A DNA stretch of 64,000 nucleotides from Prochlorococcus marinus CUG1438 (GTDB lineage: Bacteria > Cyanobacteriota > Cyanobacteriia > PCC-6307 > Cyanobiaceae), in assembly GCA_017644325.1 (NCBI GenBank), contig JAEPLS010000001.1:682001-746000 (forward strand), given 5' to 3'. The notes under the pieces were generated by a model. That model ran no database searches. It was given only the letters and a program-made list of their open reading frames with translations, and was not told the DNA's origin. Both the position numbers and the translations under genes were made by a program. Positions 30,673 through 37,901 of the stretch are shown here, in pieces. How positions within the stretch are numbered: the stretch's first letter is position 1; every line of letters begins with the position of its first letter.

Positions 30673-30828
30673 TTACAAAATAAATTCTTTAGAAATTATT
30701 CTAAGCTGATTTAAATTCAGATTATTTAAATAATTATTTGCAATAAATTTTTTCTCATTAATTTCGAGATCTTTAATCTCAGAAATAATGCTATTAGATA
30801 TTAAATCAATTAAATGTTCTTTATCCAT
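30673..30828 (-). CDS. Microprotein of the MDKxHLI family, 51 residues, member 1
   Basis: An ATG frame beginning MDKEHLIDLIS and ending LNLNQLRIISKEFIL. A relative at 57508-57663 shares both ends (MDKDHLIELIS and LNLDQLRTMSKEFIL) with a variable middle, so the frame is under selection. It is an acidic, probably three-helix protein with no cysteines. Unknown role. Confidence 0.68.
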   Translation of the reverse strand: MDKEHLIDLISNSIISEIKDLEINEKKFIANNYLNNLNLNQLRIISKEFIL

Positions 30829-30924
30829 TACTTATATATAAACCTAAAACAAACATTAATTATTTAAAGTCTTCAACTCAACATATAAGTAAAAATACTT
30901 AGATAAATAAAAAACTTTTTTAAA

Positions 30925-31068
30925 TTACTTTTTATAAATAAATTTATGTATGTCTTCGAATAGGTTAGATTTTGATTTGAAAAATCCATTATTTCTTAAA
31001 TAAGATTTTCCTTTCTCTATATTTTTAATTCTTTTTTGATAAGAATTTTCATCTAAATCTTTTTGCAT
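30925..31068 (-). CDS. Small basic protein, 47 residues
   Basis: ATG frame beginning MQKDLDENSYQKRIKNIEKG and ending FEDIHKFIYKK. Lys/Asn-rich, probably helical. No relatives seen in the window and only a weak ribosome binding site, so the call is cautious. Confidence 0.4.
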   Translation of the reverse strand: MQKDLDENSYQKRIKNIEKGKSYLRNNGFFKSKSNLFEDIHKFIYKK

Positions 31069-31332
31069 AAAAAAATAGTTGGAACCTTATTCTGATTAGT
31101 GCTCACAAAAAAGTGGTTACCTTAAATACAAAATTTAAGTTCTTTCTTGAACTACTTCTCATTCAAACTAAAGATCTTTAGAAATAGTTTCTTTCTTAAA
31201 TTTCGTGAATTAATAATGAAAAATAAATTAAAAATAAAATTCTTAGAAAAAATGTGATTTAGGTATGGAACACTACATCAATTACCTATTAGGAATAATT
31301 AATTTATAAATATAAATCTACTTCGAATAATT

Positions 31333-31461
31333 ATGGAATTCGCAAAAAAATTCATGACTGAAAAAGCTGAAAAGCTTAACGGTAAAGCTGCAATGCTTGG
31401 AATGTTTGCTCTAGTAGGGGCTTACTATTTTACAGGTCAAATAGTTCCAGGTATTTTCTAA
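31333..31461 (+). CDS. hli: High-light-inducible protein (Hli), 42 residues
   Basis: Hli proteins are one-helix relatives of plant light-harvesting proteins that bind chlorophyll and carotenoid and protect photosystems under stress. This one has the chlorophyll-binding core EKLNGKAAMLGMFALVGAYYFTGQ and the multicopy-type end GQIVPGIF. The usual ExxNGR reads EKLNGK here. A terminator follows. It is alone here, away from the three-gene hli cluster near 51-52 kb. Confidence 0.93.
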   Translation: MEFAKKFMTEKAEKLNGKAAMLGMFALVGAYYFTGQIVPGIF

Positions 31462-31486
31462 ACAAAATAATTTTTAGAATTTTTAA

Positions 31487-31510
31487 GAGGGCTTTATTAA
31501 GCCCTTTTTT
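31487..31510 (+). terminator. Terminator after hli
   Basis: GGGCTT (31489-31494), loop TATT, AAGCCC (31499-31504), then TTTTTT. Confidence 0.88.
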
Positions 31511-31537
31511 ATTTGATTAGAAATTTTCTTTTTTTTT

Positions 31538-32275
31538 TTAATTTTCTAATAATCCAAACAATTTGTTTATGAGAAGCTTTCTTTTTAAAAAAGTCCTATC
31601 ACTATATTTTTTGTTTTCTTCTCTTAAAATTTCCTCACCATTTGATCCCAATCCTTTAAAGACAAATTCTTTATCTTCTTTAATCCAGTTATTTACCATT
31701 GCCCCCGTTGTCTCTATATGAAATTGTAATCCGTAAGCAAAATCACCAATCCTAAAAAACTGTTCCTTACAAACTGCACTGCTAGCAATGAGTACTGCTT
31801 TATTAGGTAATAAAATCCTATCTCCATGCCAATGCAGTACATAAAAAGGGTCTTCAAATAGTGATTTAAAGTCACTATTTGATTTATCAATAAAAATTTG
31901 AGACCATCCAATTTCTGGTAATTCTTTTGGAGGGTATCCATATTTTAAAATTTCAACATCTCCTCCAGCAGCACTCGCAAGCAACTGAGCACCTAAGCAA
32001 ACACCGATTATAGGTCTCTTATTCTCTAATTCTCTTCTTATAAAATCTCTCTCCAACTTAAGCCATGAGTATTTGTCGCTCCCAATATCTTTGACTCCCA
32101 TCGGTCCACCCATAATTAAAATTAGATCACCTTCTTTTGTTTTAGGAAGATTATCTTTTTTATCCAAACGAATAATTTCAATTTTTAAATTTCTTTCTTC
32201 AGCAAATTGTTTAAAAAGACCAGGTCCTTCTATTTCTAAATGCTGCAAAACTAATAGTCGTTTTATTCCCTTCAT
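31538..32275 (-). CDS. Class I glutamine amidotransferase-like protein
   Basis: The 245-residue protein has a free-standing class I glutaminase fold, like the GMP synthase-type amidotransferase subfamily. The nucleophile is Cys93 in GVCLGAQLLA, the oxyanion region is MGGPMG, and the catalytic His-Glu pair is in GLQFHIETT. No synthetase domain is attached, so the acceptor is unknown. It overlaps the preceding 98-residue gene by four bases. In a window with a glutamine-riboswitch-like leader its glutamine chemistry is notable, but no link is shown. Confidence 0.87.
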   Translation of the reverse strand: MKGIKRLLVLQHLEIEGPGLFKQFAEERNLKIEIIRLDKKDNLPKTKEGDLILIMGGPMGVKDIGSDKYSWLKLERDFIRRELENKRPIIGVCLGAQLLASAAGGDVEILKYGYPPKELPEIGWSQIFIDKSNSDFKSLFEDPFYVLHWHGDRILLPNKAVLIASSAVCKEQFFRIGDFAYGLQFHIETTGAMVNNWIKEDKEFVFKGLGSNGEEILREENKKYSDRTFLKRKLLINKLFGLLEN

Positions 32276-32568
32276 TCACTTTCCATTATTTCAGCAGAAT
32301 CAGAACAGACATTAACGCTAAACCACTCCATTGAGGACCAATTACTTTCTTGGTATGTACCAGCAGCAACACTTACAAAACAATCATTCTCAAACCAACT
32401 TCGATAATTGGGATTTAATTCAGTTCCTTTTAATCTGTTTTCTAAGCCTTTTCCATATTTTTTAATAACAAGATTTATAGCTTCGTACTCAATTTGTCTT
32501 TGCCTTTCATCAGCAAAAGCTCCTAAAGGGATAAAAAAAAGGATTGATGCAATAAGCAAATGTTTCAT
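32272..32568 (-). CDS. Secreted small protein, 98 residues
   Basis: The first 19 residues form a signal peptide (HLLIASILFFIPLGAFA) with likely cleavage before DERQR. The mature part of about 79 residues has two cysteines, in ENDCFVSV and VNVCSDS, that could form a disulfide in the periplasm. It lacks any recognised domain. The stop overlaps the amidotransferase start (ATGA). Confidence 0.68.
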   Translation of the reverse strand: MKHLLIASILFFIPLGAFADERQRQIEYEAINLVIKKYGKGLENRLKGTELNPNYRSWFENDCFVSVAAGTYQESNWSSMEWFSVNVCSDSAEIMESE

Positions 32569-32583
32569 CGATTCTTCTATTTT

Positions 32584-32874
32584 TTATATGAAGTTAATTT
32601 CATATTGTTTAATTAATTTTTTAAAATCTTCAACTCTTTTTTGTCCGTTCTTTAAAGGTCTTGAGGAGTCAAGTACAGCTGCACAACATAATTGCCAACA
32701 AGATTTTTCATCTAGGTCTAATTGCTCGCATATTTTTTTTGGGGCTTTAAAAAATGTATTTATTTCAGCAATATGTTGAGTAGTTTCCCATAACTCTCCT
32801 TCAAGAAAATCAAGTTCAATACTTGATAATAATTCTGTGGCTACGTAATCTTTGATTAGCTCAGTTAATTCCAC
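32584..32874 (-). CDS. Hypothetical protein, 96 residues
   Basis: A soluble, acidic, helical protein with three cysteines in EKSCWQLCCAAVLD. It lies 15 bases upstream of the secreted 98-residue gene on the same strand and may be co-transcribed with it and the amidotransferase. I do not recognise the family. Confidence 0.62.
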   Translation of the reverse strand: MELTELIKDYVATELLSSIELDFLEGELWETTQHIAEINTFFKAPKKICEQLDLDEKSCWQLCCAAVLDSSRPLKNGQKRVEDFKKLIKQYEINFI

Positions 32875-32931
32875 AATATTTTATTAAAGCAGGAAAAGTT
32901 AAATCATCTCTTAGTATTTATATAGCAAGAT

Positions 32932-32955
32932 AAAAAAAAAGGAGCTAATTGCCCC
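32932..32955 (-). terminator. Minus-strand terminator
   Basis: On the minus strand GGGGC (32955-32951), loop, GCTCC (32945-32941), with one G-U pair, then a run of nine T (32940-32932). It ends transcription of the 51-residue gene at 33025-33180. Confidence 0.7.
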
Positions 32956-33024
32956 TTAAGTTTAGATATAATTTAAATCCGTAATATTCATGATTCTATT
33001 CATCTCTTGTTAAAAAGTATTTTT

Positions 33025-33180
33025 TTAGCCAGAACAAGAGAAAGCACCTGCAAGAAAATTTTTAAAAATTGGTGCTTGACCTAATGTGTATAAGAAGAAA
33101 GTTGATGATGCAAGAGTAATGGCTATTTTAGAAAACCTATTAACTTTCAAATTTGAGACTTTTGTAAATGCAGAATTCAT
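33025..33180 (-). CDS. Small membrane or exported protein, 51 residues
   Basis: ATG frame with a basic N-terminus and one hydrophobic segment (IAITLASSTFFLYTLG), ending AGAFSCSG. The final Cys is two residues from the end. A terminator lies 70 bases downstream. Unknown role. Confidence 0.55.
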   Translation of the reverse strand: MNSAFTKVSNLKVNRFSKIAITLASSTFFLYTLGQAPIFKNFLAGAFSCSG

Positions 33181-33285
33181 TTTTTTATTAATGTACTGAA
33201 GTCATATTAGCTGCATAAATAAAATATTCAGCATCAAAATTTACCAAAGATTAATATTATCTCTGCTGTTGTTACTCCTGCATTT

Positions 33286-34170
33286 TTATATGTTGGAATT
33301 CTTTATTAAGTCCCAAGCCTCATTTGCTGTATCAGCATATTGAAAAATAGATAAATCATTCTCTCCAATTAAACCCATTTCAGAAAGAAATTGAAAATTA
33401 ATTACCTTATTCCAGTAGCTTCTACCAAATAAAATTATCGGAATATTCTTTTTCATCCCGGTCTGTCTTAATGTTAATAATTCAAATAATTCATCTAAAG
33501 TTCCAAATCCTCCAGGGAAAAAAACTGCGGCAGCAGATCTCATAACAAAATGAAATTTCCTCATGGCAAAATAATTAAATTTAAAACATAATCCTGGAGT
33601 AATAAAAGAATTAGGGTGTTGTTCATTAGGCAGACTTATATTTAATCCAATCGATTTACATCCAGCATCAAATGCTCCTCTATTAGCTGCTTCCATTATT
33701 CCGGGACCGCCGCCAGTAACTATTACATGTGAATGGGGATTTTTTGTTTTGCTATCTAGCGAGATTATTTTAGATAATTCTCTTGCGGCAGAATAATAAT
33801 GCGAAAGTGAGTACAAATTTTTTAATCTCTCGAAATTTATCTTTGAAGATTTAGATTTAGGATTAGTTGAAAGAATTTTTTCTGCATTATCTAACCTTTT
33901 TTTGGATGTAATTTCTTCTGTTATATGGACTCCTCCAAACACAATAACAGTTGAAATAATATTTTCCTTTTCAATAACCTGTTCAGGCTTTGTAATTTCA
34001 AGAAGCATCCTAACTCCTCTCATCTCATCAGTATTCAATAAGTCAATATCTTCGTGAGCTAGTGAATAAGTACTAGATTTTAAAATTGCTTCTAAATTAC
34101 TAGCAACTAGTTCCAAATCATTACTCCTTTCTTGAGCTAAATTGAATTTAAAATTTTCATCCATATGCAT
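33286..34170 (-). CDS. LOG family protein (TIGR00730 Rossmann fold)
   Basis: The 294-residue protein belongs to the LOG/lysine-decarboxylase-like family, whose members hydrolyse nucleoside 5'-monophosphates such as cytokinin precursors. The signature PGGFGTLDELFE is present, along with GGGPGIMEAANRGA and the arginine motif MRKFHFVMRSAA. An N-terminal extension of about 85 residues precedes the core. Substrate not known. Confidence 0.88.
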   Translation of the reverse strand: MHMDENFKFNLAQERSNDLELVASNLEAILKSSTYSLAHEDIDLLNTDEMRGVRMLLEITKPEQVIEKENIISTVIVFGGVHITEEITSKKRLDNAEKILSTNPKSKSSKINFERLKNLYSLSHYYSAARELSKIISLDSKTKNPHSHVIVTGGGPGIMEAANRGAFDAGCKSIGLNISLPNEQHPNSFITPGLCFKFNYFAMRKFHFVMRSAAAVFFPGGFGTLDELFELLTLRQTGMKKNIPIILFGRSYWNKVINFQFLSEMGLIGENDLSIFQYADTANEAWDLIKNSNI

Positions 34171-34184
34171 ATCTTTTTTATTAA

Positions 34185-34700
34185 TTAATTTATTGCAGTT
34201 TTTTGAATTAAAGGATCAAACATTAATCTTTTGATTTGATCATTTTCCCAAATCCAATAAACGGGTGGACTTTTTCTGGCATTAATTAGGCTTAATTTGT
34301 TTAGTTTTTGAGGAACAAATTCTTTTTTTGGATCAAAAAATTTATCTCTTATAGGTTGATTTAAAACTATGCTCCCGTCTTTCCCAGAAATTGATCTGTG
34401 ATAAGTTCCAATAGGAATTTCAATTGCTCCCATAGGTCTTTTTAGATAAATCACATGATGTGGCTCGTCCCAAGTTGGATTTATCAAAATAAATTTCCGC
34501 TCACCAGTAATAACTAAATTGTGATCAATTTGGTGATTGTGCACGTAGTACTGTTCATACTCAAATTCATCTGGCGGGGATATAGCCTCTCCAGAATGCA
34601 TAACCACATCACAACCATTAGTTGACTCTATGCCTGCATCAAAAAAAGTTACTTTGGGAGTTTCTCTAAAAATAGTAATGGGGCAGAATTTTAATTTCAT
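34185..34700 (-). CDS. Cupin-like protein, 171 residues
   Basis: Predicted beta-barrel protein. HNHQIDHNLVITGERKFILIN and MGAIEIPIGTYHRSISG fit the two halves of a cupin metal site (several His, a Glu and a later His). No domain name can be given with certainty. It lies 14 bases upstream of the LOG-family gene on the same strand. Confidence 0.6.
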   Translation of the reverse strand: MKLKFCPITIFRETPKVTFFDAGIESTNGCDVVMHSGEAISPPDEFEYEQYYVHNHQIDHNLVITGERKFILINPTWDEPHHVIYLKRPMGAIEIPIGTYHRSISGKDGSIVLNQPIRDKFFDPKKEFVPQKLNKLSLINARKSPPVYWIWENDQIKRLMFDPLIQKTAIN

Positions 34701-34774
34701 AATTCAACCTCCCTGCTAGTGGATTAACAAATACGATTAGAAGTTATTTGAAAAAAATAATTATTTATTGATAC

Positions 34775-34921
34775 TTAGTTGCAACAAACTAAACAATCTT
34801 CCTCAGATGGATAATCTATACAACTTTGTTTTAGAGTTTTTTCTAAAGTTTGCATTTTCTTTACGTAATCAAGATCTCTCAAATCTTTTTTAGGAACAGT
34901 GAATTGCGTTTGTAGTCTCAT
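34775..34921 (-). CDS. Cys-motif microprotein (C-x8-C-x3-C-N end), 48 residues
   Basis: Begins MRLQTQFTVPKKDLRDLDY behind a strong AGGAGG. The C-terminus has Cys34, Cys43, Cys46 and Cys47 then Asn48; Cys34/43/47 match the C-x8-C-x3-C-[DN] spacing of the proteins at 27957-28139 and 35123-35287. Last gene of a three-microgene operon. Confidence 0.72.
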   Translation of the reverse strand: MRLQTQFTVPKKDLRDLDYVKKMQTLEKTLKQSCIDYPSEEDCLVCCN

Positions 34922-34933
34922 TTTGTCCTCCTA

Positions 34934-35035
34934 TTAATATTGTTGTTTGTAGCCATTCCAAGTTTGATTCAACCTTAATCCAAGATATGTAATTAAGATT
35001 GTCCAAAAAAGAATCTCTAAACTTAAATTAGTCAT
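34934..35035 (-). CDS. 33-residue membrane microprotein, member 1
   Basis: One hydrophobic helix (LEILFWTILITYLGLRL) followed by a polar tail ending QTWNGYKQQY. AAGGAGG lies ten bases before the ATG. A clear relative at 51474-51575 shares LEI.FW.IL.TY and the NG(Y/F) tail. Middle gene of the 35287-34775 operon, 12 bases before the next. Confidence 0.72.
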   Translation of the reverse strand: MTNLSLEILFWTILITYLGLRLNQTWNGYKQQY

Positions 35036-35122
35036 CTACTTTTCCTCCTTTTTTAATAACTAAGCTTTACTACGGATTAAATATAAAAATCAAGGGTAAG
35101 AATACTTAAGATAGATCGGATA

Positions 35123-35287
35123 TTAATCACAATAAATTTTACAATGACTATTAGTAGGATGCGCTATGCATTCTTGATCCCAATATTTTTTTAATTCTTT
35201 TTTGGGTAATTGATAATTGAAATCATGCATTTTCCACATATCTGAAGTTGCATTTCTGAGAGCTATGTACGGAGTAGTGAGTTTCAT
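35123..35287 (-). CDS. Cys-motif microprotein (C-x8-C-x3-C-D end), 54 residues
   Basis: First gene of the microgene operon, with AGGAGG seven bases before the ATG. The C-terminal half contains YWDQEC and HPTNSHCKIYCD: Cys40, Cys49, Cys53 and a terminal Asp, nearly the same as the 60-residue protein at 27957. The N-terminal half differs. Unknown role; a shared metal- or thiol-based function is inferred from the array. Confidence 0.75.
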   Translation of the reverse strand: MKLTTPYIALRNATSDMWKMHDFNYQLPKKELKKYWDQECIAHPTNSHCKIYCD

Positions 35288-35492
35288 AAAACCTCCTTTA
35301 TCTCTTCTACTTCTTAATTATCCTTCTTTTAAATTGAAATTGATAGAGTATTATTACCCGAGTATTAGTGTTTTAAATAAATTTCTTTTTACTCTGTATG
35401 TGTCAACTTGTCCGGATTTAAGATATTTTTTCATTGTTGCTATTGTTTTTTTTTATTAGTCATTTATAAAAGTAAAACAGATTTTAATAATA

Positions 35493-36599
35493 ATGGACAA
35501 AAAAGATTTTGCTAGTTGGTTTGAAAATTTATCTAAAAAAGAAAAAGAAGTAGTGAAATTGAGGTTTGGAATTGATGGGGAAGAACCTGTTACTCTTAAC
35601 GAGATATCATTAAAACTAGGAATTGAAATTAGTAAGGCGAAATTAATTGAAGAAAAATATATTCAAAAGCTAAGAGTCTTATCTGATAAACCCCAATCGA
35701 AACAAACTGAGGAATTTATTGAAAATTCAAAAGAGATTTGTGATTTTACTAGTTTAAAATATCTTCTCAAAAGAAACTTTACTGAAATTGAGAATATTTC
35801 ATTAGGAAATGCTTCAGCAGGTATACCTACCTCTTTCTACGATTTGGATGCGATGACTCAAGGCTTAAGAAGAGGAGATTTGATTGCTTTTGCAGGACGC
35901 CCATCAATGGGTAAAACTTCCTTAGCTTTGCAGTTGGCTAGAAATATTGCAGGTCAAAATCTTCCAGTATGTTTCTTCGGATTTGATTTGAGTAAAGAAG
36001 AATTGGCTTTCAGGTTATTAGGTATGGAGGTTGGTATAGAAATTGGTCGAATAAGAACAGGAAGATTTACTTCAGAGGAGTGGGAACTAGTTAATGAAAA
36101 GAATAAAAAACTTGAATCTCTCCCAATATTTTTAGAAGATAAAAAAGCTATCTCAATTGATGAAATAAAAAATAGATGTAGAAATATATCTAAGACCAAT
36201 GATGAAAAAAGTTTAGGGCTAATAGTAATCGATTCTTATCACATGATGGAGCATTCAACCTTAAATGATTTTCAAGCCCAATTAGAGAGAAATACCAAAG
36301 AGTTGAAGAGTTTAGCAAAAGAGCTCAATGTACCTGTTTTAATTACCGCACCTATATCGCGAGGAGTTGAAGAAAGAGAAAATTGCAGACCGATGTTATC
36401 TGATCTAAGAGATTCTGATGCACTTGAAGATTACGGAGATATTATCGTAATGCTCTATAGAGATGAATATTATGACCCAGATACAGAAGATAGAGGTATA
36501 GCTGAGTTAATAGTTACTACTCACAGAAATGGTCCAGTTGGAACTGTTAAAATGTTATTTGAACCACAATTTGGGCGTTTCAGAAATTTAGTTGCATAA
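35493..36599 (+). CDS. Sigma-70 region 4 HTH fused to DnaB-type helicase C-domain
   Basis: Residues about 12-62 match sigma-70 region 4: LSKKEKEVVKLRFGIDG, then LNEISLKLGIEISKAKLIEEK as the helix-turn-helix. Residues 108-365 are a DnaB C-terminal RecA fold with Walker A GRPSMGKTS (135-143), Walker B LGLIVID (241-247), SRGVEERENCRPMLSDLRDS (289-308) and RNGPVG. The DnaB N-terminal primase-contact domain is absent. The catalytic Glu of DnaB (SLEM) is Asp165 here (GFDL), and the IDYLQLM motif reads IDSYHMM. It is not the main replicative helicase. Role unknown. Confidence 0.85.
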   Translation: MDKKDFASWFENLSKKEKEVVKLRFGIDGEEPVTLNEISLKLGIEISKAKLIEEKYIQKLRVLSDKPQSKQTEEFIENSKEICDFTSLKYLLKRNFTEIENISLGNASAGIPTSFYDLDAMTQGLRRGDLIAFAGRPSMGKTSLALQLARNIAGQNLPVCFFGFDLSKEELAFRLLGMEVGIEIGRIRTGRFTSEEWELVNEKNKKLESLPIFLEDKKAISIDEIKNRCRNISKTNDEKSLGLIVIDSYHMMEHSTLNDFQAQLERNTKELKSLAKELNVPVLITAPISRGVEERENCRPMLSDLRDSDALEDYGDIIVMLYRDEYYDPDTEDRGIAELIVTTHRNGPVGTVKMLFEPQFGRFRNLVA

Positions 36600-36704
36600 A
36601 TTTATTAAGTTAGCCATTACTAAAAATTTTATTTTTAGTAAAGTGTAAATTTTAATTGAAAATGAAAAAAAATAATTTATTATATTTTTAAATTAATTTT
36701 ATAT

Positions 36705-37100
36705 GTGATGAAAAAATATTTGAAATTATCCTTTACAGCTATTGGTATATTTACCAGCCTATTAATCCAAAAAGTTGATGCTTATACCAGTCCTTACAAT
36801 AGTGCAAAGGTAGCATATGCGATAAATTTTTGTGCCAATGAATATGGAATTTTCAATGACGCAGAATCTTTTAATAATATAAATCGCTATATGAAAAACA
36901 ATCACAATATGGAACCTTGGCAGGTTTATAACCTTACTCAAAGGAAGGGATTTTGGAAAGAGACTTATGCCATAGTTACTAAAATGGGTGGTTGCAAAAA
37001 AATTGCTCAGGATTTACAAGATAGGATTAATGCGCAAGCAAGAGGTTTTTCTGGATTAAAAGATTCTCTAAATAATGATTATTTATATAAATTAGACTAA
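36705..37100 (+). CDS. Secreted hypothetical protein, 131 residues
   Basis: A signal peptide (residues 1-26, ending QKVDA) precedes a mature helical protein with two cysteines, in INFCANEYG and MGGCKKIAQ. ATG 36705 is preceded by another possible ATG codon in frame (MMKK...), so start is uncertain by one residue. It ends directly against the convergent metallopeptidase gene. No family recognised. Confidence 0.68.
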   Translation: MMKKYLKLSFTAIGIFTSLLIQKVDAYTSPYNSAKVAYAINFCANEYGIFNDAESFNNINRYMKNNHNMEPWQVYNLTQRKGFWKETYAIVTKMGGCKKIAQDLQDRINAQARGFSGLKDSLNNDYLYKLD

Positions 37101-37859
37101 TTATTTAAATGATCCTGTAATTGTTTTTGGGTAGGGAGTAATCTTCAGATTTAATTTTGAGTCAATAGATCTTTTCGCATCAACAATTGAAACATCTATT
37201 TTACCATCGCCTAAATCTTGCATTTCTTTGTTTGTACAACCATAGTTAATAATTCCCATTCCTGCTGAAAGAGCATATTTTCTTTGAGCACCAGTACCGT
37301 GAGTAGGATCTCCGATTGCATATGCTAAATTCGCCATATCAAGGGTATCTTGCCTTGTTATTCCTATTTCTGAGCTTCCTTCTTTTATAAATGCTCCTGC
37401 TATGCAGTCTGCTTGGAGTTCTAATGCTGGATCTTTTAAGTTTCCTAAAATACCAAAAGCTAATTGAACTGCATGAGCATATTCATGAGCTACAACAAAA
37501 GCAACTGCAGAGGGACCGAATTCATCTGCAAAATATTGAAGCTGCTCTGGAACTAAAAAAATAGTATGTGTCCTTGGGCAATAGGCACTCCCCCCCACTT
37601 CTGCACCAATTGAATAATCACCGCATCCTCCATAAACTTTGGAATCAGCAGCTATCGGTAAAATTTGTGGTGGTCTTAATACATCTTTTAAATCCTCATC
37701 GTTGTCCCATCGAGTATTTAAAAATCTAGTTGTTTTGTCTATATAAGTATATATGTCAGTTTTTTTTAGTCCTTGATTTTTTAAATTGTCAAATATATTT
37801 GCTTTACCTTCCTGCGATAAAAAAATAAAAAATATAGATAGAAAAAATAGTTTTTTCAA
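37101..37859 (-). CDS. Neutral zinc metallopeptidase, YpfJ-like, secreted
   Basis: The 252-residue protein has a signal peptide ending GKA (about residue 20) and the zincin motif HEYAH (125-129), with a likely third ligand in ELQADCIAGAF. Length and motifs fit the putative neutral zinc metallopeptidase family (YpfJ). It is the next gene downstream of the TPR-CHAT gene, after 42 bases on the same strand, suggesting co-expression of two proteases. Confidence 0.88.
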   Translation of the reverse strand: MKKLFFLSIFFIFLSQEGKANIFDNLKNQGLKKTDIYTYIDKTTRFLNTRWDNDEDLKDVLRPPQILPIAADSKVYGGCGDYSIGAEVGGSAYCPRTHTIFLVPEQLQYFADEFGPSAVAFVVAHEYAHAVQLAFGILGNLKDPALELQADCIAGAFIKEGSSEIGITRQDTLDMANLAYAIGDPTHGTGAQRKYALSAGMGIINYGCTNKEMQDLGDGKIDVSIVDAKRSIDSKLNLKITPYPKTITGSFK

Positions 37860-37901
37860 AATTTGTTTTTTTTATATATTAACAAAAAATATTATTTGGG
37901 T

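Noticed and set aside
35217-35459. 80-codon plus-strand ORF
   Set aside because: Its first part is antisense to a better supported microprotein with a strong ribosome binding site, and it has no site of its own.
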